DNA from: Hypericum androsaemum
Lineage: Eukaryota; Streptophyta; Magnoliopsida; Malpighiales; Hypericaceae
Direction: 5' to 3'
DNA: 64,000 bases
NCBI GenBank assembly: GCA_963995505.1
Contig: OZ023184.1
Coordinates: forward strand, 3,410,001-3,474,000
Within the stretch, counting starts at the first letter, position 1. Every line of letters begins with the position of its first letter. Shown piece after piece: positions 47,173-57,852 of this stretch. The notes beneath the pieces were generated by a model that did no database searches, was not told the DNA's origin, and saw only the letters and a program-made list of their open reading frames with translations. A program made the translations under genes and the position numbers.

Positions 47173-48246
47173 TTAATTTCCAAACACCCGAGAAATTAGA
47201 TTGTACTTCATCTCTTCATCTTCTGGGGATAAGTGGTATTTCGAAATCAAAGCAGTCAACATGATTTTATCTAACTCCATATTCTTCATGGCCTCCTTTT
47301 TTTCATCTCGCTGGATTCTTTGTTACTCCCTTTGTTGCTCCAGCTCCATTCTCTTCTTCAAAATTTCATTTTCATTATTTGTGGTTATTCTCAACACACG
47401 AATTTCTGCTGCAACATCATCAGATGCCTTACCTTTTCCTTTCCTTCTTTTGGCAGCATCTCTACCCATAGGACAGAAAATTGTTGAAGATATGGTGATT
47501 GGATCTTCTGAGTTAGATGGGATTGAATAATCCCCTTCTTCGGTCGTCTTTGACCTCTTTGAGCTCCCACCACTTTCTATATCCTCCTCCTCGTTCTGCG
47601 AAGGAAAATATGTTGAACCGTGATCTCCTTCTTCAATTTGCCACTTGGGATATTTACACATAACTTTATTAAAAACAACAAAGTCAGTAAATTTTTTGCC
47701 ACCATCCCCTTCATAAAGTGCTTGAATTTCAGTCTCAACATCTACCTCGCTCATGCCGCTCCGCTTCTGTTTAAGTGCTTCTCGGTGTGCACCAACCCAC
47801 TTTGCTGCATTGACAGTAAGTCGTTTATAACGACCTTTTATTGAAGGCACGTTTCTTTCATAGATAGCTTCCGAGTTTTTTGCTTGACATACATGGTATT
47901 ATGCACTCACTCGGGACCATAGCGAGGCACTCTTCTGATTTTTTTCGATAACGCTATCTTCGCTACAGTAAATGAAAGCTGACATTAGGGCAATGTCTTC
48001 TTTCACACACCAACTACTTGGTGCAAACTTTTTAGTTTTTTTCTCGCTAGACCCATCGAAGGACAAATACTGTGGAATATTTTGTGGGGGTTGGTGTTGG
48101 AAAAATAGAATTTGAGAGAGATTTGGCGATAATTGAGAGCTATAAAAAGGTTGAGAGTCTGGATACTCTCCATAATTTTGATAAGCTGAAGGATTATAAG
48201 ATCCGAAAGGATTATAATTTAGAGAATTAGGATCATTTGGATCCAT
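47173..48246 (-). pseudogene. PIF/Harbinger ORF1 protein (Myb/SANT-like, NAM-associated), inactivated
   Basis: Frame of 358 codons from the ATG at 48246 to TAA at 47173 with two in-frame stops (after WSRVSA and after LEQQRE) and no frameshift. N-terminus rich in Pro/Gln/Tyr/Ser (MDPNDPNSLNYNPFGSYNPS), then a SANT-like block with WCVKEDIALMSAFIYCSEDS and SLWSRVSA, IKGRYKRL, an acidic linker, the basic GRDAAKRRKGKGKA typical of the NAM-associated C-terminal domain, and a coiled end KRMELEQQRE...DEKKEAMKN. In active elements this protein partners the transposase at the DNA ends. Confidence 0.85.
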
Positions 48247-48647
48247 AGTAGAAAAATATTACAGAGGAAATTTAAAAGAAGAGATTATGTAGTGAAAGAA
48301 AAGAGAATTTTATATGGTGTGTGAAAATATGTTAACATTGGACTATATTTATAGAGATTTCAAAAATAATAATTTTCATAATTTTTTTTAGTTTTAGGTC
48401 TGTTTAGATAACCACGAAAATATTATCCGAAAATATCTATTTTTAACGAATAATATTATGGCAAGTGGAACTAATTAGATAAATAAGTAAAGAAAAAAAA
48501 ATGCCAAGTGGCCAATTTGCCGCTTGCGAGCGGCGATCGGGCAAGCACCTCGATCGGCCGCTCGCCCCCCTTTTTCATTACATTTGTTTTTTTAATATTA
48601 AAAATTCTACCCGCGCGAAATTTTGATCTTTGCTACGGGTGGTCTTA

Positions 48648-49507
48648 GTGTTTCTATTTTAGGAGTGACTTTTAATAAAAAAATTTATATTTACAAAATT
48701 TCAACTCAAATTTTTTTCCAAATAAATTCAACTCCTTCAACTATCTCCCAATACACGATGATGACTAATTGTAACCAAAACCTACGATACCAAGGATATT
48801 CGCTGTAATATTTGACCAAAATTATATTATTTTTTATTGTATAGAAAAAGGAACTTTAAACTTCCATGGAACTAATACCCAACAACACTCCCGCGGTCAA
48901 TTTTACTAATAGTCACAACACACTTTTTAACAAACATATTTATTATGTAGTGATTAATAAAATTTAAGAAACGGAAATATGAGTCGCATAATTTTTAATA
49001 ATCAAATATACTAAGTCTTAATTAATTTTTTTTGGAGTTCATCTTAGATCAAATGCACTTAGCATTTGATCACTAGCTCCAACTAACTTATCATTTGATT
49101 TGCTTATTATTAAATTTTACTTATTTTAAAATGCAGTGTTATCGAAATGTTTCTTTTCTGCGATAATTTTTATCCTATTAAATTTTATCATTGAAATTTT
49201 TATCCTATTATATTTTATCGTCAAATTTTTTTATGAGACCAACGACCATAAGTTAATGGAGAAAAATCTACACTTTTAAGAAAGGATTTTATGATGCCCG
49301 CGCCTTTGCATTTTGCATATTGGCAAGCAAAGCCCCAGTCAAGACTTGGCAACAGCAAAAGCCGGAGTGGAAATAGCGCCACCGAAACAAAATCGAAATC
49401 CCCTTTCGCCGCCGGGAAGAAGGAAAAAAAATCACAAGTTAACGCCAGCACCCGCGAAATGACATAAATACCCCTCCCTTCCGCGATCGACCGGGGTTCA
49501 ATTTAGT
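48648..49507. other. Upstream region of the F-box/PP2-A13-like gene
   Basis: AT-rich to about 49280, then GC-richer toward the ATG at 49508 (presumed promoter and 5' UTR). A minus-strand frame at 49221-49451 has no recognisable domain. No TATA box could be placed with confidence. Confidence 0.5.
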
Positions 49508-52500
49508 ATGGGGGCGTCGCTGTCGAGCCTAACGGAGGGGGGAAACGTCGGCGGCGGCGGGATGGGGCCGGGGCTGGGGGACATACCGGAGAGCTGCGTG
49601 GCGTGCGTGTTCACGTACCTGACGCCGCCGGAGATCTGCAACCTGGCGAGGCTCAACCGCGCCTTTCGCGGGGCGGCGTCCTCCGACTCCGTCTGGGAGA
49701 AGAAGCTTCCCCCTAACTACCACTCCCTCCTCGGCCTCCTCCTCCCCGACCGCCACGTCACCCTCTCGAAGAAGGACATCTTCGCCCTCCTCTCCCGCCC
49801 CCTCCCCTTCCACGACGGCACCAAGGTATAATTTCGTTTCAATTTCCCTCTCCGGTGGACCCTACCGGATGAGTTCTGATCCGATTGTTGGTTCCCCTTT
49901 CGCAGGAGATGTGGCTGGACAGAGTGACGGGGAGGGTGTGCGTGTCGGTGTCCGCGAGAGGGCTCGCCATTACGGGGATCGAGGACCGGAGGTACTGGAC
50001 CTGGCTGCCTACCGAAGAGTCTAGGTTTGTTTGTTCCCTTCCCGTTGGCTTCTTCTTCGGTTCGGGTTTTCGCTGGACTGTTGTTTTATTGTGCTGTTAG
50101 TGATGAGAGTAGCTAGCTTGTTCCAAGGGCGAAATTGCGGGGTTGAGGTTTATCTTGATTCTTGAGAGCAAAGTTGAGGGACTGGAACTTGGCTCGGGGT
50201 TCGGTTTGGGTTACCTTGGTTTGCCCTGGGGGTTACTTGTTGATGATTCATGTTCTTTGACGAAGTTAGCCTCTTCGACGGTTCCTTTCCTATTGTGAGG
50301 CCTACCGGATGGAAGGGGATTGCAGATACTTAATAGTGCCGATGTGTACGGAGAGGTTGCAGGGTGGGTTTTTGTGTGCCTGTTTCGAAGTCCAATTCAG
50401 TTAGGATCGCACGATAACCTTGTTATGCATCTTGTTTATGCGTTATTTTCTCCTACCGAAGATTTCAATGGAGCTGTTGTTGCAAACTTGATTGTGACGA
50501 GTGATGGTGGGATTTAGGACCAGTTGTTTTTTGGAATTGTAATTGGCTTAGATTCAGGTAGGTATATCCTTTTAAAAGCCAATGCCTTTAATCCATCAAT
50601 CTAGGGCCCTAGGATGAGGTAATTGATCTCACGACCAAGTGGTTAGCACTCAGTATACAATTACCGCAAACGACTGTGAGTTGGTACATTTCATCACTTG
50701 AGTTCGTGTTTGGCTTAATAGATTTTACAACCGATATTATGTAGTAGATAGCAGATTGAAATTAGTGAGCACCTTATTGTAATTTGTTATCTGCACAACT
50801 ACTTCTCTACTAGACAAACAAGTGGATACAAAATGCTACATTTTCCAATCTGCTATCCAAATAGGGACAAGCTCTTCTCTTGATTGTTTCCAGACTCCCA
50901 CAACTTGGTTGTTGGTTTGCTAACTTGATTATTTGGTTATGGGAAGGTCTAGAATTGTTGTCTCAGCCATTGCTCAAATTTTATTTTCCTAATTTAGCTA
51001 TATGTTTACTGGTAGCCTGGATGGTGCAAGTTCTTCTAGTTTTTTCCCTTTTTCTTGTTCCTTTAATTGGTTCTTGTCAGGTCAGCTCCGTTATTACTTT
51101 TACTACCACATTTTCTGTGGTTGGCTTATAGGCCTTGATTGTACACCTGATGAGGTAGAGTGGGTTTAGTGGATGTTTATATCTGGAGGTCTTTTATATT
51201 GAATGAGTCTGGTGTTGTCTGTTTTTTGAATTCCGATGTTATTTTTGTTTTCCTCAACCAATGAGGAAGGCTTTAGGGAGGAACATATTTTGATGTTCTT
51301 GACTCCATGACCAGAATTTACCCTTTGAACAGTCCCCTATTACGCAATCCTTATCACATATGTGAATATTCTCCTACCAGTGGCAACTTCAAGATTTGTT
51401 AGCTTACAAAATGTTTTCAGCAGCATTTTTTCTCTCTTCTGATAAGTAGATTTTAGCTCCTCCAAGGTTTAAACCTTGGCGCCGCATTCCAATCCCAAAT
51501 CTCCACTCCACCCTTTACCTCTAGAGCCATGCCTGAAGGGCGTTTTGGCAGCTTTTGAAAGTGATTTAGAAAAGAGTCATCTTTGTTAGTCTCTTTTCTG
51601 TATTCTCTGAAATGGTTTGATATCTTGGAAAAGGTTCTCCAAGATAACTGCGAGAATGACTTTTGGTTGGTCTGAAGGGCAATACTCTGTTGCTTGATTG
51701 ACAAGGTTGTGTGATAAGAGTTCTTGGTTATGTTGTATGGATGTTCTATGCAGCTGTTGCTGTTTACTTTGATTTACCTTTCCATTCCCAGTTGCCTAAG
51801 AAACTCCCGACTGTTTGGGGGGTGAGGGGAGAATGGGGAGATTTAGTTTCAGCCTTACCCTCGCGTTTCTGCAAAGAGGCTGTTTCGATGCTCTGCACCT
51901 GTGACCAATAACTCTTTTGAGAAGCAACTTAATGTGGTTCCAAAGATTGCGCTCTTCGATGTTGATTATAAACCACCGCTAACATTCATAAACATCTATT
52001 GAGCGACTGTCATCAGTTTTTTTTTTCTTAGTTGTGTGTTTGCTTGTTAGAATTTAATTCTATAAAGCGTTTGTGCAACTTTTCTCATCTTTTTACGAAC
52101 GACATGCTACATTTTGTCCGTACAGTAATACAATCTGTAAAAAATAGCTGATTAGCACACAAGTCAGTTGCATCGTTCTTCTCCAGAGGGAAATTGACTG
52201 GTTTTGACGCCTTGTATCTGCTTGGTGCATTTAACACCCGATTGATTTTTTCTCTTTACGCTTCAGTTGAGAACAGTCTTCAGATGTTGACACTGTTTTT
52301 CCTACATGGCTTTCCAGGTTTCACTTGGTAGCATATTTGCAGCAAATATGGTGGTTTGAAGTAGATGGGGTTGTAAATTTCCCCTTTCCTGCTGATGTCT
52401 ACACACTATCTTTTAGGCTGCACATAGGGAGATTCGCCAAGAGACTGGGACGACGCGTCTGCAGTTATGAGCATACTCATGGTTGGGATATAAAGCCAGT

Positions 52501-52780
52501 ACGATTCGAGCTGTCTACTTCTGATGGTCAGCAAGCATCATGTGAATTTTGTATAGATAAAACAGAGCAAGATGAAGCAAATGGAAACCATAAGCGTGGA
52601 TGCTGGATAGAGTACAAGGTCGGTGAATTCATCGTCACCGATTCAGAACCTCCCCCTGAAGTCCGATTTTCAATGAAACAGATTGATTGTACACATTCCA
52701 AAGGCGGACTTTGCATCGATTCTGTTTCCATCATTCCCACGGACGTGAAAGACCGTAAAAGAAGAGGGGTTTTGAAGTAG
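49508..52780 (+). CDS. F-box protein PP2-A13-like (F-box plus phloem-protein-2 lectin domain), three exons
   Basis: 299 aa from exons 49508-49825, 49906-50024 and 52318-52780 (phases 0 and 2; the second intron is 2.3 kb). An F-box occupies about residues 24-70 (GDIPESCVACVFTYLTPPEI, then NLARLNRAFRGAAS and VWEKKLP). A PP2 domain follows: GRVCVSVSARGLAITGIEDR, RYWTWLPTEESRF, VAYLQQIWWFEVDG, RRVCSYEHTHGWDIKPVRF, IDCTHSKGGLCIDSV. The order and wording fit Arabidopsis F-box protein PP2-A13. Such proteins are expected to be substrate receptors of SCF ubiquitin ligases, with the PP2 part possibly binding glycans; the target is unknown. A tRNA-like relic lies in intron 2. No lesion seen. Confidence 0.94.
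50615..50695 (+). mobile_element. Possible tRNA-derived SINE relic in intron 2
   Basis: GACCAAGTGGTTAGCACTC resembles a pol III A-box and GACTGTGAGTTGGTACATTTC a decayed B-box, spaced as in a tRNA. No duplication or tail was found, so this is only a candidate and not clearly the 105-bp SINE family. Confidence 0.3.
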
Positions 52781-54249
52781 ACAGAAACTATATAATGTTG
52801 CAGAGTATTTGAACGAGATGACTGAAGTTTCTAGTTGGGTTTTTTATGATACAGCTTACACTTCTGGAGGTATTGGATGTTGTAGAGAATATGACCGTTA
52901 ATTTGGATACTATTGTGGGTATATACGGTTGAAGGTTGTATAATTTCTTGATACTATGTCTGGTCCAGTTTTGTTCCAATTTGATGCTTTTTCAATTAGT
53001 ATCAAGGTGATGTAAGATTCCTTTTCTAAATTACTACCCTTTGTAGTATTGTCTAGCTCGAATCTGGATGATGAATCGTTGTTCGGATAACGAGTGAATT
53101 TCGGAAAAAAAGTTGGTGGTTAGGATGAGATACGTTACCTTGGCAAGCTTGTTATACAATAGTTGGTTTATTGTAGTTTCACTAGCATCTAGCTAGGCAT
53201 GTGAAAATCCCTAATAGAGAATTCCTCAACTAGTTGTTGGATCTAATATAAAATGTCAGTGGTGCATTAGGAAAATATTAAAACATTCCAAAGCTACATA
53301 TTGATTTAGACCATTAAATAATTCTTTTGAAGGGTAGACATTAAATCTTGGTCCTAATCCCCTCACTGGATCATGCCCTTGTTTTGATTTCATGTCAGAA
53401 AAAGAGAACAAAAAGCAAAGAAAACCCAACTGCTGAAGCCGGAACAGTGTCTCCTCCTCTTATGTTAATAGGTTGGCGCCCTTGGCTGCAAAGTGAAGTG
53501 TACTGCCTGCAATTAGTTGCATGAACACGTACTCACACACGAGCGCTCTCTGAAACATACGCCTTGATTAGATTCGTTGCATTATAGGATTTGGGCGATT
53601 CGGTGTAATTCTTGTCTAAAGTAGTAGACTCCAATTATATCAAGTTGATATTATTTTAGTTTAAACAAAATTTTCGAATTCGAGTTTGAGAATACATAGG
53701 TATTAAATATTTGTTGAGAGAATTTTATCATCTTTCAAAAATATTATTCGATTCAAATCTAGATTAGTGAACTCACTAAATATCCGAATATGAGATAGTA
53801 TAAAAAAAATAGTAGTCTCCCCTCTTTCTTTTTTTCGTTTTGATATAAAAAATAGTAGTCTCCCTTCTTTTTTTTCGTTTTGAAATTATCAGAGATACTT
53901 CATTAATCCATATTTGAAATATACAAGATTAGAAAAGACGATAAAATTATCTTTAGTAATATTTAACATAGCTATATTTGAGGACTCGAACTTCAACACC
54001 GGTGTTTAAACTAAACAATTTCTCTTAGTTGATCTAATTATTTAAGTGTCCCTCTTTCCTCTTTTGATTGCAACGGAGACGAAAAAACATGAAGCCGACG
54101 AAATCTGCGAATGCTTGCAAGTCGCAACAACTTTTGTCTTAATTAGGAGGTAAAAAGCATGTCCTTATCCTGGTTAGAGAGATCATGTCTAAGTGCCCTA
54201 ATGATTATTAGCTAGCCAGTATTAGCCGGGGTCTAGTTCTTTGCTAACT
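52781..54249. other. 3' flank of the PP2-A13-like gene and spacer
   Basis: The first ~250 bp are the likely 3' UTR. No gene supported beyond. Two copies of a TAGTAGTCTCCC[CT]TCTTT / TTTTTCGTTTTGA block lie side by side near 53805-53885. Elsewhere AT-rich. Confidence 0.45.
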
Positions 54250-54506
54250 CATATATTGGGGGCGGATTTGGTGGGGATCGAGCTAGTCTCTACCCATGGG
54301 ACTAACCCAAACTAATATCATTTCACATGCAAAACAACCTCATATAAACCAATATAATTTCATATGCAAATCAATATCATTTCACATGCAAACCAATATC
54401 ACCTGATAGGTTATTGACCATCAGATTTAAAGACAATCAAATCTGACGGTCCAAAATTTAGTCCCCACCTGGGGACAAATTTTATTTAGTCCCCACTCAA
54501 GCCCGA
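54250..54506 (-). mobile_element. Unclassified repeat family with minisatellite core, copy 3
   Basis: On the minus strand, GTGGGGACTAAAT and GGACCGTCAGATTTGATT, then AATCTGATGGTCAATA, are followed by about five units of GATATTGGTTTGCATGTGAAA. This is the same order as copy 1 at 17.96 kb but much shorter. It directly abuts the truncated copia remnant on its right. Borders approximate. Confidence 0.5.
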
Positions 54507-54510
54507 GAAA

Positions 54511-56742
54511 ATGGAGAACAAAGATTGGGTGGAGTTAGGGGCAAAGGCGGTGGCGATGATTTGTTTGTGCTTGGCGGACGATGTGATGTATCACGTCATG
54601 GATGAGGAGTCACCAGCTGAGGTATGGAAGAAATTGGAGGCAAGGTATATGTCTAAGTCTTTATCGAACAAGCTCTATCTTAAGCAAAAGTTGGGCTTAA
54701 GATGATGGGAGGCTCGGATTTGAGCCAACACATTAATATTTTTAATCAATTGTTGAGTGATTTGAGAAGGGTCGATGTGAAGTTCGAGGAGGAAGATAAG
54801 GCATTGTTGCTCCTGAATTCCTTACCAGCTTCCTACGAGAATTTGGTTATAACCTTAATTTGGGGGAAGGAGTCCCTAGTTTTGGAGGAGATCACAATTA
54901 CTCTGCTAGGATTTCATCAAAGGAGGAAAATTGGCAATGAACGAATGGAAGGGCTGGTTGTGAGGGGTTGCCATGGTAGTCGTAGTGAAGAAAAAGATGG
55001 AAGAGGATCCAAGTCATGGTCAAGGAGGTTCAAAATAAATTACTTCGAGTGCAGAGAAAAAGAGTACGTGAAGAGGGATTATCCGAGGAGAACTCGAGAT
55101 TGCGAGGGAAAAGAATCTAGTTTTGTTGGCCTCTTATTCAGACGGGTCGGATGGTGACTGTCTTTCTGTTTTGTCAGGTCCAAAGTACTCTGATTTCTGG
55201 ATTTGGGATAGCGCTTGTTTGTTTCACATGATGCCCAAGATAGGGTGGTTCGACACCTACAAGTTCGTTGATTCAAGTATGGTGACTATGAGTGATGGTT
55301 CTGCTTGTCGAGTCACTGGCATATGTGATATCCAGATCAAGATGTGGGATGGTGTCATAGTGAAGTTATGTGGGGTTAGGCATATTCTGAAGTTGGAGAG
55401 AAAATTGATCTCATTAGGAGATTTGGATTGTAGCGGGTATGGCTATAAGGTTGTAGGCAGGCTAATTGAGATAGAGAAGGATGATATAGTGACGATGAAG
55501 GGTGAAAGAGATGCAAGGAATACCTACAGGTTAGTGGGGGGTAATGTTGTAGGTGGAGTCACATCTTTGGATTTTGATGGAGAGAGGAAAAGCTCAAGTC
55601 ATATGAGATTGGTTCGTATGAGGGAGCAAAGGCTTGACATGGATGGTTTGAGTGTAGTTGGGATTCGCGCAGACATAGATAGCAAGCTGTGGTTATTTTG
55701 GGAAGGCATGGTCGGCAAGGAGCCATGGTTGTCTCGGAGAAGCATTGTTAGCTGAGACCCGCTATGGTTGTCTAAAGGGACGTGCATGTCAAAGGTGTTG
55801 GGTAGGTTTGGCATTGGGCATGCGAAGCCATTGGTGACACCACATGCAGATCAGGTATCTCACTCAAGGCCGAACAATGGAGTTCGTGACATGTCGAAGG
55901 TTCTACTTGGTAGAACAAAAATTTGTCCATTGTATGTTATGGCAAGTAGTATTAGTTTGAGACGAGAATATCCAGCAGAAAAATAGTTCGAGGTTACAGA
56001 GCATGGGGCTGACTGAAAAATAGAGGACGCGTCTATTGGTCGCAAGGTTGCTTCAGCAGGTGGACTTGCTAGTTGGGGTTCAATTGAGGTTGGAGGGAAT
56101 AGGCCAAGCAAGATTGGAGGCTCGAGCTTGGGGACTAGCTCTAAGTGATTGAACAAAAGGAGGAGAGAATGTTGAGATGGTCTTATTGATGGTGGTTGTC
56201 TATAGTTTGAGGTAGAGTTGTTAGAGTCGGTTTGGTTTCTCAAGTTCTCATGGTTCTTCATAGGGTGGTGTTTCATCAAGGTAGAATTTGTTGAAGTTCG
56301 GATTGAGCTTCATGATTCTTCGCAACAAATATTTTCTCGTGAAGGTAGAGATTGTTGGGAAGTATCGAGAAAAAAATAAATGGTGGAAATTGGCCATAGC
56401 TAGCAGACGCTTGCCCCCTAGCAGACGCTAGGGGTGGCAAACAGAATGGACAATTTCTGAGGACCTATCGGCCGCTAGGTGGTGTTAACAACTATTTTTT
56501 ATTTTGCTCGGACTCTTGTTTTGAACTCCTAGGACGATCTAGATAGGTTTCTTATACACCAAGGGTTTGTCTATTATATAAGGACGTGTTACCCAAGGGT
56601 TTTGTATGACTTTGTGACTCAGATCCATCAATAAAAGTTCTCCTTTCTCCCCGTGGACGTAGGCATTAGGCCGAACCACGTTACCTCTTGTGTCCGTGTT
56701 CTTTGCGCATTTTGTTCTCTTGGTTGTTGAATTCCTAACAAA
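54511..56742 (+). pseudogene. Ty1/copia retrotransposon remnant: gag, protease, pre-integrase, end of RT, 3' LTR
   Basis: Broken reading frames in copia order. 54511-54705 and 54702-55157 give the UBN2-type gag (AEVWKKLEARYMSKS, then YLKQKLGLR; QHINIFNQLLSDLRRVDVKF, LLNSLPASYENLV) and a damaged zinc knuckle (YFECREKEYVKRDYPRR). 55123-55755 gives the protease region, where the active-site DSG is DSA, and a gag-pre-integrase block (SSHMRLVRMREQRLDMDGL). About 55790-55850 reads SKVLGRFGIGHAKPLVTPHA, typical of the very end of copia reverse transcriptase. Integrase and most RT are missing, so a large internal deletion joins them. No 5' LTR is present; the left end abuts the 54.25-54.51 kb repeat. 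Not functional. Confidence 0.85.
56353..56742 (+). repeat. 3' LTR of the copia remnant
   Basis: 390 bp from TGTTGGGAAGTATCGAG to GAATTCCTAACA, preceded by the polypurine-like GAAGGTAGAGAT. It contains TATTATATAAGGACGTG, a TATA-like start region, and AATAAAAGTTCTCC, a likely polyadenylation signal. Confidence 0.8.
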
Positions 56743-57852
56743 AGCATCTCACTTCTTGAATCCTATTCGGCTAGATTTAAGTGGCTTAATTATACTAGAG
56801 ATGATGGGTCCCCGCATTTTAAATATTTGGTACGTCTCCTCACAGACTTAGAAAAATAAGACAGAACAGTACTGGATATAACCACTTGTTCTGGTTGTCC
56901 CGTCCAGTATTTGATAATTTTTTTGTTACATGTAACAGTTTTGGCGAAAGTTTAATTATAGACAAATCTACCATTCAAAAAATAAAAAAGAAAATATCTT
57001 AATTCAACAAAAATCATTGGTCTCAAGAATAAAAAAATTATGGCAAATAAAATCTATCAAATCAATTATATTAATCAAATCTAGAATAATTTAGAGTAAT
57101 CCATTATTTAAAAATATGTATCCAAAAATATTTATCAAATCAATTATATTTCACCTATCAAAAATTATTTGTATCCGAAAATATAAATTTTGATAATCTA
57201 AATATATATCTGAATATTGACATATTTGAATTTGAATTTGAAATCAGAAAAAATTGAATATCAGACATATATATCAGATATTTGATAAAATAATCACTCT
57301 TAGTTGAGTTAAAAATGATGAAAAAAGAAAAAAGAAAAAAGTTTAAGGTAATATGGTAAAATAATATCATATAAATTTTTTTTCCTTAGATAAAATTTTC
57401 TGGTTCATGAAAATAGAAGGGATGAAAAATTGTAGGTGACCTTCGACAATTTTTCATTTTGTCCAAACTCTTTTTTGCATCAAACATGGTCTATGACAAA
57501 TTTTGGTGTACAGTCATGTCCCGTTCATCTAAACGAACGTAGCGATATCTAATGACGATCAAATAATTAATTGTAAAATTACGCATTTTCTCTATTTTCC
57601 GTTGTTATCATTTAGGAAGTCCTTACAATTAAATGGTAAATGACTTGAAGTCCTGTAAGAAGATCTTTGGTTGAGGTCTTATCAATAAAAAATACAGCAT
57701 TTAAAGAATCACTTGATAAGTGTTCAACTTTAAAATCATATGTAAAAAAAGTCATTTAGGAGGGCCTGATTCGAATTGCATAGATTAAGCCTACAAGTTG
57801 TGTCAACATCCAGAAAAGATTAATTTAGCATATCTATACCTAATATTTATTA
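56743..57852. other. AT-rich spacer between copia remnant and MULE
   Basis: No gene. Several ATATATCAGATATTTGATA-like runs near 57170-57300. The last nine bases, TATTTATTA, are the left target duplication of the next element. Confidence 0.5.

Larger units (their letters stand above)
45054..48644 (-). mobile_element. PIF/Harbinger DNA transposon with TTA target duplications
   Basis: A 3.59-kb element flanked by TTA (45051-45053 and 48645-48647), the usual three-base target of this superfamily. Imperfect inverted ends: GACTACTCACAAC on the left against GACCACCCGTAGC read inward from the right. Both family proteins are present on the minus strand in the usual pair, a Myb/SANT-like ORF1 (47173-48246) and a DDE transposase (45348-46637), each broken by in-frame stops. 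Five 67-bp tandem repeats lie between them. It was once autonomous and is now dead, but its ends might still respond to proteins from an intact relative. Confidence 0.88.

Noticed and set aside
55599..56279. Minus-strand frames of 71 and 139 codons
   Set aside because: Antisense to the copia remnant, which carries recognisable copia motifs on the plus strand.
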